From Candidatus Hodarchaeota archaeon (lineage in GTDB: Archaea > Asgardarchaeota > Heimdallarchaeia > Hodarchaeales > Hodarchaeaceae): a stretch of DNA of 34,139 bases. The stretch lies in assembly GCA_016839815.1 (NCBI GenBank), contig JAEOTM010000169.1:1-34139 (forward strand), given 5' to 3'. The translations under genes were made by a program, and so were the position numbers. The notes beneath the pieces were generated by a model. It was given only the letters and a program-made list of their open reading frames with translations, was not told where the DNA came from and ran no database searches. Shown piece by piece: positions 18,191 to 25,964 of the stretch. How positions within the stretch are numbered: position 1 is the stretch's first letter; the number at the start of each line of letters is the position of its first letter.

Positions 18191-18961
18191 TTACACTGCG
18201 ATACTTACTCGTTCGAAATTATATGCTTCAAAAACTCCTTTGCGTGCCAATAATTTTAATAATTCAAATATCTCCTGACTTCGATCAGTACCAAAACGTT
18301 CTATACAATCTTGAAAAGATATCATACTACCTCTTTCTTCAATATCTTCAATTAAATGGTCTATCTCGTCGACTACAATAGCTTTCATTTTTTGTTTAAC
18401 CTCTGGATAGTCACGATAAAACGAGTACGTCTTGATGCCTCTTGGTGTGAGTTCAAATAAGAGAGATCTCGGATACTTAAGATATTCATTTAAACTTGCA
18501 TATTGTTGTTGATAAATCCGAGACATCTTATCGCGAAAGAAACGAGTATTGATGAGTGTTTCTAGCCCAAGGAATGCATTTTTTCTAAAAATTGGATCGC
18601 TTAATTGTTCACCGTATTTTTCTTCAACCTCTTTTATAATATCTCGAAGCTGGCGACGGAGTGTGTATTCGTCTCGTTCCTCATTATCTTTATCTAAGAT
18701 CCCAAAACAAATGGCATTAACTCTATTTCCTTGTTCTAGAATCATTCTTGTTCCTTCAGTATCTTTTCCATCACCTTCTTTGTCTTCACGAAATCCGACT
18801 GTCTGTAAAACATTCTCTGACATGACTTCTTTTCCAAAAGTCTGTAAAGCAAGAATCAGGCTACTTACCATATCTTGATCACGGTCTGTAGATTCAAAGG
18901 ATTGATTATAAATATTAAATCCTTCATCAGTAATGAAATAAACTGCTTTGAGACGAACCAT
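18191..18961 (-). CDS. Longin/roadblock-like protein with C-terminal helical domain
   Basis: A 256-residue protein beginning with a strand-turn-strand (Val-Tyr-Phe-Ile-Thr-Asp-Glu-Gly-Phe-Asn-Ile-Tyr) and a long helix (Ser-Ser-Leu-Ile-Leu-Ala-Leu-Gln-Thr-Phe-Gly-Lys-Glu). Strands near 52-92 and a helix near 100-118 follow. This order is typical of longin or roadblock-like domains that bind small GTPases or form adaptor dimers. Residues about 160-256 are a mixed, mostly helical domain resembling a winged helix, with basic and acidic patches. AGGAGA lies about 13 bases upstream of the ATG. It converges with the coiled-coil gene and diverges from the sugar nucleotidyltransferase. The longin reading is moderately supported by pattern; the C-terminal domain is unrecognised. 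Confidence 0.6.
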   Translation of the reverse strand: MVRLKAVYFITDEGFNIYNQSFESTDRDQDMVSSLILALQTFGKEVMSENVLQTVGFREDKEGDGKDTEGTRMILEQGNRVNAICFGILDKDNEERDEYTLRRQLRDIIKEVEEKYGEQLSDPIFRKNAFLGLETLINTRFFRDKMSRIYQQQYASLNEYLKYPRSLLFELTPRGIKTYSFYRDYPEVKQKMKAIVVDEIDHLIEDIEERGSMISFQDCIERFGTDRSQEIFELLKLLARKGVFEAYNFERVSIAV

Positions 18962-19057
18962 CCGATTTCTGGTCTCCTAGGTTTCTCGAGGTTTTTCGCT
19001 ACAATTGATTATTAGTACGTATGGATATTAAAACACCTCCCTTAAATCTTTTTGATT

Positions 19058-20017
19058 ATGAGTAACTTAGAAAAAATTACTAATAGAGACATTCCAGCTT
19101 ATATTTTAGCCGCAGGACGAGGTTCTCGTTTGCATCCTTTTTCTCGATTGATAAGTAAGCCCTTACTTCCAATTATTAATAAACCAATTATTCTTCATTC
19201 CATTGAGCAATTACTTGTAGCTGGAATCGACCAGATTTCGGTTGTTATTAAACCAGAGGAACAGCAAATCCAAGAATTACTCTGTACTGAGTATCCTGAG
19301 CGAGATTTTAATTTTATAATTCAGAATAATCCGCTAGGTACTGGACATGCAGTACTTCAAATTGAGAATCATCTCGAATATGACGATTTCTTAGTGATTG
19401 CTGGTGACTCCCTATTCCAAGGAGAATATATAGAGAGGCTTTCAAAGATTCATAGAGATAAGAATAACACGATAACACTGGCTCTCGAGGAAATGGAGTT
19501 CGATCTAATGCGTCAAAGCTCTACTGTAGATTTTCATGACGGACGAGTTTGGGATATAAGAGAAAAACCGCAAACTAGAGTTGATATACTTAGTAATTTA
19601 AATTCAGCCGCTCTCTACATTTTTAAACAAGGAATATTTGATTTAATAAAAGAAACAGAGAAATCGATCCGAAAGGAGTATGAATTGGCTTCATCAATAA
19701 AGAAGGTAATATCTCTCAATAAAAGGGTTGGAGGAAGTGTTGCTTCTTCTGTATATCATATCAGTACTGCTCGTGATTTGTGGGAGATCAACTTAAAATT
19801 CCTAAGCGAACTAGTATCAAATGATTCGAATGGTAATCTTATAGGGAGCGAGGTGGATGTCCCTACACCAGAAAAAATACATAATACGATTATTGGTGAT
19901 TATTGTAGCATAGCAGCAGGAGTAACAGTCCACAACTCTGTTATTCTTCCAAATTCGATGGTAAAACACGACATAGAGAATGCTTTAGTTCTTTCTGATC
20001 ATACCGAGTCCTTTTAG
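19058..20017 (+). CDS. NDP-sugar nucleotidyltransferase (sugar-1-phosphate NTP transferase)
   Basis: From ATG 19058 the protein has 319 residues; an in-frame TTG six bases upstream is possible. It begins with the nucleotidyltransferase motif Ala-Ala-Gly-Arg-Gly-Ser-Arg-Leu (about 18-25), then Lys-Pro-Leu-Leu-Pro (about 35-39), Gly-Thr-Gly-His-Ala (about 96-100) and an Ala-Gly-Asp-Ser metal-binding loop (about 113-116). The C-terminal 60 residues hold two to three left-handed beta-helix-type hexapeptide turns (Ile-Gly-Asp-Tyr-Cys-Ser-Ile-Ala). The enzyme joins a sugar-1-phosphate to a nucleotide for surface-glycan or N-glycan biosynthesis. Glucose-1-phosphate thymidylyl- or uridylyltransferase, and GlmU-type enzymes, are not separable by eye. 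Divergent from the longin-like gene. Confidence 0.85.
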   Translation: MSNLEKITNRDIPAYILAAGRGSRLHPFSRLISKPLLPIINKPIILHSIEQLLVAGIDQISVVIKPEEQQIQELLCTEYPERDFNFIIQNNPLGTGHAVLQIENHLEYDDFLVIAGDSLFQGEYIERLSKIHRDKNNTITLALEEMEFDLMRQSSTVDFHDGRVWDIREKPQTRVDILSNLNSAALYIFKQGIFDLIKETEKSIRKEYELASSIKKVISLNKRVGGSVASSVYHISTARDLWEINLKFLSELVSNDSNGNLIGSEVDVPTPEKIHNTIIGDYCSIAAGVTVHNSVILPNSMVKHDIENALVLSDHTESF

Positions 20018-20139
20018 AATGAAAAACTATAATATGCGAAAATAACTGCGGAATTATTAACTAGACGATTTTTTATTTACTTATTGACCATATTTAATTG
20101 AAGCGACAATATTATTCCTTTTGATTTTTCGGTGGCTAT

Positions 20140-21102
20140 ATGACGACTAGTGTGAGTAAACTTACCCGTTTATCACGAGAGAAAAAAACAGGAAACATCA
20201 TTCTTTTTCTTGCCATAATCTTTGGATTAATCTTCCTTTATAATATTCTGGATTCTGATTTGAATACATTAAACGACCAAGTAATAATAGCTGGAATAAT
20301 CATATTTAGTCTCGTTTTTGGTCACGTAATCAATAAATCACTTCGTCAACCTTTTTTCACGGAGGTTTCACGTTATCGTGGGGAATTAAATGATCGAAGA
20401 CTTGACATCCAACAGATAGTAGTCTCTGTGGATATGATACGACCCTTACAACTGCTTTCAAATGTAAAAAAGGTTTTAAAAGAGATACAAGGGTATGTAA
20501 ATGCCGTATCTAGCTTTCTGGAACAATCTCTATCTGAAAAAAATCTATCTGCACATCCCTTTCAATCCTCTGAAGTACAGCAACTTCTCCAAATTGTAAT
20601 AGACTCTGCAGAGGAAGCGATTCTTGAAATTGATAAAAAACATCAAAATCTTATTTTACTTGCCAAAACAAGGAACCATTTATTTAATAGTCTCAATCAA
20701 CGAGTAACTAGACCACAAAACGAAGTTGAAATTGATTATTTATACTATCGTATCCACAAGGACCTTCCTGAATTAATGGTTGATTCCTCCTTAGTATTAG
20801 ACGTCTTAAAACATGCTCTTGATAATGGAGAATTATATGGAACACTAAAACGAGATGAAAGTGGGGAACTAATCATCGTTATTGGTGAGGTTCCTATACG
20901 ATCAAATCAAGAAAATTATTCTTGGGGGAATATTAGTGAGACCCAAGATTTCTGTGTTATATGTCGACAATCTGTTACTTCTCAAGAACAAAAAGTAACC
21001 TGTCCCGAGTGTAGAAATGTTTTTCATCGAACACACTTACTAGAATGGTTAAAAGTATTTAATCAATGTCCTATGTGCCAACAGAGAATAAAAATGAACT
21101 AG
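20140..21102 (+). CDS. Membrane-anchored RING-like zinc finger protein
   Basis: This 320-residue protein has two N-terminal membrane segments (about 17-36 and 47-65). A middle region (about 70-265) rich in helices follows, then a C-terminal RING-like finger at 272-313. The metal ligands in order are Cys272, Cys275, Cys288, Cys291, His296, His299, Cys310 and Cys313, a C4-H2-C2 variant of the RING cross-brace; Trp303 sits where RING fingers keep a Trp. In eukaryotes this layout is typical of membrane E3 ubiquitin ligases, and Asgard genomes are known to carry ubiquitin-system genes. No ubiquitin, E1 or E2 gene is visible here, so E3 activity is inference. It is separated from the nucleotidyltransferase by 122 bases and stands alone. 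Confidence 0.8.
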   Translation: MTTSVSKLTRLSREKKTGNIILFLAIIFGLIFLYNILDSDLNTLNDQVIIAGIIIFSLVFGHVINKSLRQPFFTEVSRYRGELNDRRLDIQQIVVSVDMIRPLQLLSNVKKVLKEIQGYVNAVSSFLEQSLSEKNLSAHPFQSSEVQQLLQIVIDSAEEAILEIDKKHQNLILLAKTRNHLFNSLNQRVTRPQNEVEIDYLYYRIHKDLPELMVDSSLVLDVLKHALDNGELYGTLKRDESGELIIVIGEVPIRSNQENYSWGNISETQDFCVICRQSVTSQEQKVTCPECRNVFHRTHLLEWLKVFNQCPMCQQRIKMN

Positions 21103-21351
21103 CTACAAAGTATGCAATAACACCACGATTCTTTCATAAGGATTAAATTCAAACTAGCATGGGTTATAACTTTCATGATTATTTCATGAAGCGGGTAGAC
21201 CTCAAAGGGAATTAATTTCAAAAGACTTTTATTTTTACTTTTAGTGGTTATTTCTGTAAATGTTAGATGTAATGCAATAAGTCCGATTGTATTAAGGATA
21301 AAGTTTTTTTGATGAAGTCACAGAAGAAACTGTTTTGGGGCATTCTTTCTT

Positions 21352-21864
21352 ATGGGTAATACCAGCTTTTTTGAAACAGGAGGCTTAGATGAGCTAGATA
21401 CCCAGATTAAGCTATTCGAGTTAGGTATAGAATCGTTCAGTCCTTATGCTAGCACAGGAAAAGTGGATATGATAATCCGCTCCGATACAAACCAGCATGT
21501 CCGGTATGCGGATATTAAGGTATCTACAGGGGTGAAGGAGGGACAAAAAATGGTTTGGAAGCTGGAAATGTCATTTTTTATGAATAATGAAAGTTTTCTG
21601 ATTCTAAGTTACCGAGTCCCAGGAGAGGATGAAAGCTTAGAAAAGCATCATCTTATCATTGATTCTGAATCTTTTCTTGAAATAATCAAAAAGGAGAAGA
21701 TCATTTCTAAAGATAATTACTGGGTGCTTAATCTCCCTTATACTGAACTTCAGAGCATGCATTTGAAAAAGCAGAAAACGAAAAAAGTGAAATTAATAAA
21801 AGCGTTACGGCCCTATATTGATAAGTGGGAATTAATTGTCAATTGGGCTCGTAATGTTGAATAA
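21352..21864 (+). CDS. PD-(D/E)XK nuclease-like protein
   Basis: The 170-residue protein contains a motif expected of the PD-(D/E)XK nuclease fold. A Gly-Ile-Glu stretch and hydrophobic strand lead to Asp39 (Val-Asp-Met-Ile-Ile), then Asp54-Ile-Lys56 (Ala-Asp-Ile-Lys-Val) on the next strand. Helices and a strand follow, and the C-terminus is Lys-rich. There is no zinc site or membrane segment. Start ATG 21352 has GGGG about 12 bases upstream. An overlapping 15-codon frame (21312-21359) ends just inside the gene; I do not count it as a gene. Its end lies 10 bases from the convergent PAC2 gene. The nuclease reading is moderate; substrate and pathway are not visible. Confidence 0.6.
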   Translation: MGNTSFFETGGLDELDTQIKLFELGIESFSPYASTGKVDMIIRSDTNQHVRYADIKVSTGVKEGQKMVWKLEMSFFMNNESFLILSYRVPGEDESLEKHHLIIDSESFLEIIKKEKIISKDNYWVLNLPYTELQSMHLKKQKTKKVKLIKALRPYIDKWELIVNWARNVE

Positions 21865-21874
21865 TTACCTCTGT

Positions 21875-22657
21875 TTATACATAAAGGCCTTTACTTGGGC
21901 CTAACACTTCTTGTTGAGAAATCTGACGATTTTTATCCGCAAGCTCCATGAGAGATTTTTGAATTTTCTCCGCATCAGATAAGAGTTTCGTAACGTCAAT
22001 ATCAAGTTTTTTAATTTTACTTAATGCTTCAATTAGTCGTGCTGCCCCTCCAGGATCAGGATAGGGGGTAGAAATGGGTGTTAATAATGAAATTCCTTCC
22101 ATAGGACTAAGTAAAGCTTCGTTCATAATCGCTCCTGACAACCCTGAAATAAAACCCGTGTGGGGTTTCGGAAAATTGTGATCCTTCAATTCTTCATTCT
22201 CCTGATAGACTTGAGGTTCACACACCAAGTAAACTTGATCAGATTTATTCTCTCGAGGATCTGCAATAAATCCATCTAAACAAATAACTTGTTTGGTTCC
22301 ATTATTTTTTGCCCATTGCATCATTGCCTGAGCTAGATAGTAATATGCCTGAGGAGGACAGGGAGATTCACCTATTAACACTCCAATTTTCTTATCCTTA
22401 CAACCATAAATTCGATAAGGATAAGCAAGTACTCCATCAATGAACACAGATACCGGAGGAATCAAGGGAGAACGTATTGAACCAATCCACTTTAAATCCA
22501 GTTCACTAATAATGTGTTTAGCCGCGATATTGCCCACTAATCCGTGACCAGGAAACCCAACAACAATCCATTCAGGAGAAATATCACTTGTGCATTCACA
22601 GACAGTTTGATCTGCATCCGTACGGATTACATATTCTGATGATTGATTAGGCATCAT
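21875..22657 (-). CDS. PAC2 family protein (proteasome assembly chaperone-like)
   Basis: A 260-residue PAC2-family protein, as in archaeal PbaB-type proteins and eukaryotic proteasome assembly chaperones. It carries the family's Val-Gly-Phe-Pro-Gly-His-Gly-Leu-Val-Gly-Asn motif (about 33-43), Arg-Ser-Pro-Leu-Ile-Pro-Pro-Val-Ser-Val, then a Gly-Glu-Ser-Pro loop and a strand ending Asp-Gly-Phe-Ile-Ala. Archaeal PbaB homologs bind assembling complexes and proteasome subunits; the role here is not certain. The C-terminus (about 215-260) is a charged helix. It is convergent with the PD-(D/E)XK-like gene, and divergent from the FKBP-like gene over about 215 bases. Confidence 0.8.
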   Translation of the reverse strand: MMPNQSSEYVIRTDADQTVCECTSDISPEWIVVGFPGHGLVGNIAAKHIISELDLKWIGSIRSPLIPPVSVFIDGVLAYPYRIYGCKDKKIGVLIGESPCPPQAYYYLAQAMMQWAKNNGTKQVICLDGFIADPRENKSDQVYLVCEPQVYQENEELKDHNFPKPHTGFISGLSGAIMNEALLSPMEGISLLTPISTPYPDPGGAARLIEALSKIKKLDIDVTKLLSDAEKIQKSLMELADKNRQISQQEVLGPSKGLYV

Positions 22658-22815
22658 AAAACCTCATTTATCAGTTATATCTTAATACTTCAAGAAGATT
22701 TAGGTTCTTACTGCTTAAGGGAGTAATCATTCATTTTCCGTATTTGCTTCTTATAATTCCTTCTCTGGTAAGTTATTAGCGATTAAATCGATATTTCAAC
22801 ATAAAGGAGGAGCGA

Positions 22816-22893
22816 GTGAAGGAGTTGGAGTATAAACATAAAAGTTATAGATTTCTTATTAAATGCAATAGATATGCTTTATTCATCATTTAG
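22816..22893 (+). other. Possible 25-codon leader ORF upstream of the FKBP-like gene
   Basis: An AAAGGAGG site (22803-22810), the best ribosome-binding site in the window, lies five bases before a GTG at 22816. The frame encodes about 25 Lys- and Tyr-rich residues and stops at 22893, inside the FKBP-like gene (ATG 22874), in a different frame, overlapping it by 20 bases. The ATG at 22874 itself lacks a nearby ribosome-binding site. This is the layout of a coupled leader peptide, or of an upstream start missed by a frame error; the sequence alone does not separate these. Confidence 0.35.
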
Positions 22894-23599
22894 AAAAGCG
22901 AATGTTGCTAAAACGATTATCTTCGTCTTTTTACTAATTTTTTGGGCAAATACGGCTGAACCAGCTAATGCTGCCATTACTGCTGATTGGGGAGATGTAG
23001 TTGATGTCCATTACTTCCGATATACTAACGCTGATTATACAGGAATAGCAGAAGATAATAATATTGAATATATTTACTTATCTGAAGGATCATCTGTTCC
23101 TCCAGATGTCGCAGCATTATTTCCACAAGCAAGTGCGGGATATTTTGGAGGGTTTAAGGAAGGGATCGTCGGATTACGAGTAGACGAAAGCAGGAAATTT
23201 TCTGCCGTAGAGAGTGGAACGACTTATTATTTTGAGGTTACGTTACTTCAAATAAGGTATGACGCTGTTGTTGAAGGATCTACATCCGAAGATGACACAG
23301 AAACAACTACAACGACTGCAAACAAGGATCCACTTGGAGATTTAGGTACTCTTGTTCTATTTGGTGGAGGAGGAGTAATAATTGCAGGTGGATTATTATC
23401 TTGGGCTGTAGTTTCTTCCCGTAGAAGAGGTAAAGCCCTTAGTAGTGAGAGTAGTAGTGTTTCTAGAAGAGAAAGATCAATTAAGGAAAGTAAAACAAAG
23501 CTTAAAGAATTAAGAGAACTTGCCGAATCTCGTGGGAGTGAATTAAAAGAAGAGGAATCTACGGAATCAAAAGATATTAAGTTTAGAAGAAGGCGATAG
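22874..23599 (+). CDS. Secreted, membrane-anchored FKBP-like protein
   Basis: The 241-residue protein has an N-terminal signal segment (about 12-33). A domain (about 38-130) with the FKBP-type signs Val-Asp-Val-His-Tyr and Gly-Phe-Lys-Glu-Gly-Ile-Val-Gly-Leu-Arg-Val-Asp-Glu-Ser-Arg follows, then a Thr-rich linker, a membrane segment (about 157-181) and a basic, charged cytoplasmic tail. FKBPs are peptidyl-prolyl isomerases or chaperones; the flap and loops are shortened, so activity is uncertain. The extracellular placement is inferred from the signal segment plus one C-terminal membrane segment, with the Arg-rich tail after it. Its ATG lacks a ribosome-binding site. It is divergent from the PAC2 gene. 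Confidence 0.7.
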   Translation: MLYSSFRKANVAKTIIFVFLLIFWANTAEPANAAITADWGDVVDVHYFRYTNADYTGIAEDNNIEYIYLSEGSSVPPDVAALFPQASAGYFGGFKEGIVGLRVDESRKFSAVESGTTYYFEVTLLQIRYDAVVEGSTSEDDTETTTTTANKDPLGDLGTLVLFGGGGVIIAGGLLSWAVVSSRRRGKALSSESSSVSRRERSIKESKTKLKELRELAESRGSELKEEESTESKDIKFRRRR

Positions 23600-23698
23600 T
23601 TCCGCCATTTTTCTCTAATTTCTCGTGGTCTCAAAATCTGAACTTACCTTCAACTTAAATCGTATTTAATATAAGGTTAAAGGAGAATATTTATTCTA

Positions 23699-24118
23699 AT
23701 GTCCAAGAGGTTGATTGATGGACTGTGGAAAGCGGAGAAGACAAAAATTTATAACTCTCTTCCACGGAAGAAGATATCTTTAGCTTCATTACTTGAAAAC
23801 CCAATATTTACCCTCAGAAATAATCAAACATCTGAAATTACAAGAGCAGAGCTTGATTATCTTTGTAATCTTCTTCCTAAATCCCTATGGGAGGAGCTTT
23901 ATTTACCACTGGTATTTCAAAAGAAAAAACAGCTATATACTCTTCTCGGTGAGAAGTTAGAAAGATGGGTTGTCGAAAAAATCCTTAGTTTAACAAAAAC
24001 TTCCCCGTTTTTACTTGAGTTATTTTCTCCCCGTAGTGATTACTTTGCTTATCACTATCAAAGGGTACAGAAAAAAATACCTACCCTCGTATTCCTCACA
24101 TTTGCTATAGAGTCTTAA
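23699..24118 (+). CDS. DUF61 (UPF0216) family protein
   Basis: This 139-residue protein matches the archaeal DUF61/UPF0216 family. It has the segment Ser-Leu-Pro-Arg-Lys-Lys-Ile-Ser-Leu-Ala-Ser-Leu-Leu (about 19-31), then Leu-Arg-Asn-Asn (about 38-41), Thr-Arg-Ala-Glu-Leu-Asp-Tyr-Leu and Leu-Leu-Pro-Lys. The length is as expected and no signal peptide, membrane segment or catalytic motif is visible. The family is conserved across archaea but has no established function. The start is ATG, with AAAGGAG about 13 bases upstream. It is convergent with the reverse-strand PD-(D/E)XK-like gene. Confidence 0.75.
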   Translation: MSKRLIDGLWKAEKTKIYNSLPRKKISLASLLENPIFTLRNNQTSEITRAELDYLCNLLPKSLWEELYLPLVFQKKKQLYTLLGEKLERWVVEKILSLTKTSPFLLELFSPRSDYFAYHYQRVQKKIPTLVFLTFAIES

Positions 24119-24131
24119 AATCGTGATTAAA

Positions 24132-24545
24132 TTACTGGAAAACTATATTTTCATGATTATCCGAGTGATCTTTCCAGGGTTCTTGAGGGGTATCTGGACT
24201 CGAAATAATTTCGATCAGGTCATTCTTTGTCAAGAGAAATATCCCGATTTTTTCTGCTAAGGAACGTGCAGGGTCAGAAAAGTGATTAGAGACGAGTAAT
24301 ACTTTGGAGACATAGCGACTAGCTTTCATTAGTTGCTCTGCTCGAATAATGATATCTACCCCTACAGCGCGTTTCCAGTCTTTAATCGTAATTCCAATAC
24401 CTTCTTTGTCACCGCCATTTTGAATGACGAAATCCCAACGACGATTACTAGCCCGAGAAGTATTTTGATCGATGGTTAAACCACGCAATCGACAATATTC
24501 GGTCGTAAGGTCTTTAAGAGGCAAGAGTTCTAAATTACTTGGCAT
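24132..24545 (-). CDS. PD-(D/E)XK-like nuclease domain protein lacking an acidic residue
   Basis: A 137-residue protein with a restriction-endonuclease-like core. Arg-Arg-Trp-Asp-Phe-Val-Ile holds Asp38 on the first strand; Gly-Ile-Thr-Ile-Lys-Asp-Trp-Lys-Arg follows, with Lys55 and Asp56. Later helices and the strand Val-Leu-Leu-Val-Ser-Asn fit Mrr- or Hjc-like folds. In this class the second strand usually reads (E/D/Q)-x-K, but Thr stands at the acidic position (Thr53), so activity may be lost or the acid may come from elsewhere. It lies 84 bases downstream of the AAA+ gene, same strand, hinting at a joint task. Convergent with DUF61. Confidence 0.55.
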   Translation of the reverse strand: MPSNLELLPLKDLTTEYCRLRGLTIDQNTSRASNRRWDFVIQNGGDKEGIGITIKDWKRAVGVDIIIRAEQLMKASRYVSKVLLVSNHFSDPARSLAEKIGIFLLTKNDLIEIISSPDTPQEPWKDHSDNHENIVFQ

Positions 24546-24629
24546 GATTAATTCCTTTACCTATTATTGTACGAATCTCTTTCAAATATTTTTTTAATTC
24601 TAAATTATAATTGTTAATATGTGTTTTAT

Positions 24630-25964
24630 TCAAGTTCTTTCAACCTCCCTTTGCTCTACCTGAATTGAATGAGGACTAACATGATAACGCTCAGGTTGCA
24701 GTTTATGGTATACTGTTAGAATCTCCAATGCACTAGCAATTGGAGTTTTCATATCTACCTTGAAAATCTTAGACCTGGCATCATGAACATCATCTTGACT
24801 TTCTAGAATGGGTAATGGTTCCATTTGTGTTAAAGGTTTGATGTGATAGTTCATAGTCGATAGGTTAACACCAAATTGTTGAGCCAGATTTGAAATTCGC
24901 AAACCATCAACACCTGTGGGTGGGAAAAAGTATCTTTCACGTGTTTGATGTTGAAGGATGGAAATGACGATATCCCGACGTTTTGAGGTAAAAATGCTGA
25001 CTGAATCCTCTGTTTCAGAACGATCTAGAGATTCAATCAAAGATACAGCATTTCTAAAACCCGATTGATTAATAACGTTCATAACTAAGGATGAAGTGAC
25101 CCTTTCAAGATTTTGAGTGATCAACTCATGTAAGCATGCAGATGCGATTTTTAATGCGATTGTAGGTAATCCCATACTGTGATCAGCGATAACTTCCAAT
25201 GATTTGACAGAAAACAAATCTATGGGTTTACGAACATCACGGAGACGTTTAGTAAGTAATTGTCTAACTTCAGTTTTTGAAAAAACAGGGAAAAAGAAAT
25301 GGTCTGGATTGAAATTTGAGTAGAAAGATCGAGAAAGATTGGCATTCTCTGATTCTGCTAATATTGTGAGAGTTAAACTACTGACAAACGCAATGATTAT
25401 TGCACCATAAGGAGCTCGGGAAATTATATCAGCAAAAAAATCAGTGCAGCGGGGTATTGCAGACGTACCAGTAATTGTATAGTCAAAATCATCAACAAAT
25501 ATAATTAATGGCTTTGTAGCTCTAAGTATTTCATTCAGGAAGCGTTCATATGTTTGTAGAGTTTTAGAGGAGGTACTATACAAACCCCGAGCTTGTTGAG
25601 GTTCACGCCAGTTTTTTAAATTTGTAAAAATCGTTTCATAATCTTTGAAACCAAACTTTTCCCATTCTTCAGTAAAATGTTGAGCAATAGTCGTTTTACC
25701 ACTGCCGTATAAACCATGTGTTAGCTGATGACGAAACGGTGAAGAGGAATCATCTTCAAATAATCGGATCGCATACCCAATTTGGGTAGCAAAGTTGACT
25801 AATACATCTTCACGCATAATGAATGATTCTTCAGAAATCTGAGTGGATTTCAGCTGAAATGGATTATGTTGAAATCCAAAACGTTCATACGGGGTTTTTC
25901 GACTGACTTGGCCTGATCTCCCAGCCTGTAAAGCCTCTTTAATTTTGTCGGTCACATCAGCCAT
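24630..25964 (-). CDS. Orc1/Cdc6-like AAA+ ATPase with C-terminal helix-turn-helix
   Basis: The 444-residue protein has Walker A Gly-Leu-Tyr-Gly-Ser-Gly-Lys-Thr (84-91) and Walker B Leu-Ile-Ile-Phe-Val-Asp-Asp-Phe (153-160). A lid-like helical region follows (about 230-300), then a probable winged helix (about 340-400, with a Gln-Gln-Phe-Gly-Val-Asn-Leu-Ser-Thr recognition-helix turn). This is the layout of archaeal Orc1/Cdc6-like or related AAA+ DNA-binding ATPases, though the N-terminus (Pro-Tyr-Glu-Arg-Phe-Gly-Phe) does not match canonical Orc1/Cdc6, so I prefer 'Orc1/Cdc6-like' to a replication assignment. The gene sits downstream of a 0.65 kb region with TTCGA repeats and is followed by a PD-(D/E)XK-like gene, 84 bases away. 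Confidence 0.7.
   Translation of the reverse strand: MADVTDKIKEALQAGRSGQVSRKTPYERFGFQHNPFQLKSTQISEESFIMREDVLVNFATQIGYAIRLFEDDSSSPFRHQLTHGLYGSGKTTIAQHFTEEWEKFGFKDYETIFTNLKNWREPQQARGLYSTSSKTLQTYERFLNEILRATKPLIIFVDDFDYTITGTSAIPRCTDFFADIISRAPYGAIIIAFVSSLTLTILAESENANLSRSFYSNFNPDHFFFPVFSKTEVRQLLTKRLRDVRKPIDLFSVKSLEVIADHSMGLPTIALKIASACLHELITQNLERVTSSLVMNVINQSGFRNAVSLIESLDRSETEDSVSIFTSKRRDIVISILQHQTRERYFFPPTGVDGLRISNLAQQFGVNLSTMNYHIKPLTQMEPLPILESQDDVHDARSKIFKVDMKTPIASALEILTVYHKLQPERYHVSPHSIQVEQREVERT

Noticed and set aside
18549..18878. Forward frame of 109 codons over the longin-like gene
   Set aside because: Ser-rich antisense shadow; the reverse gene has a good start, ribosome-binding site and fold-like pattern.
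21312..21359. 15-codon leader frame before the PD-(D/E)XK-like gene
   Set aside because: No ribosome-binding site and too short to support.
23248..23634. Reverse-strand frame of 128 codons over the FKBP-like gene
   Set aside because: Very Ser/Leu/Val-rich product, antisense to the Thr/Ser-rich tail and linker; no ribosome-binding site or family pattern.
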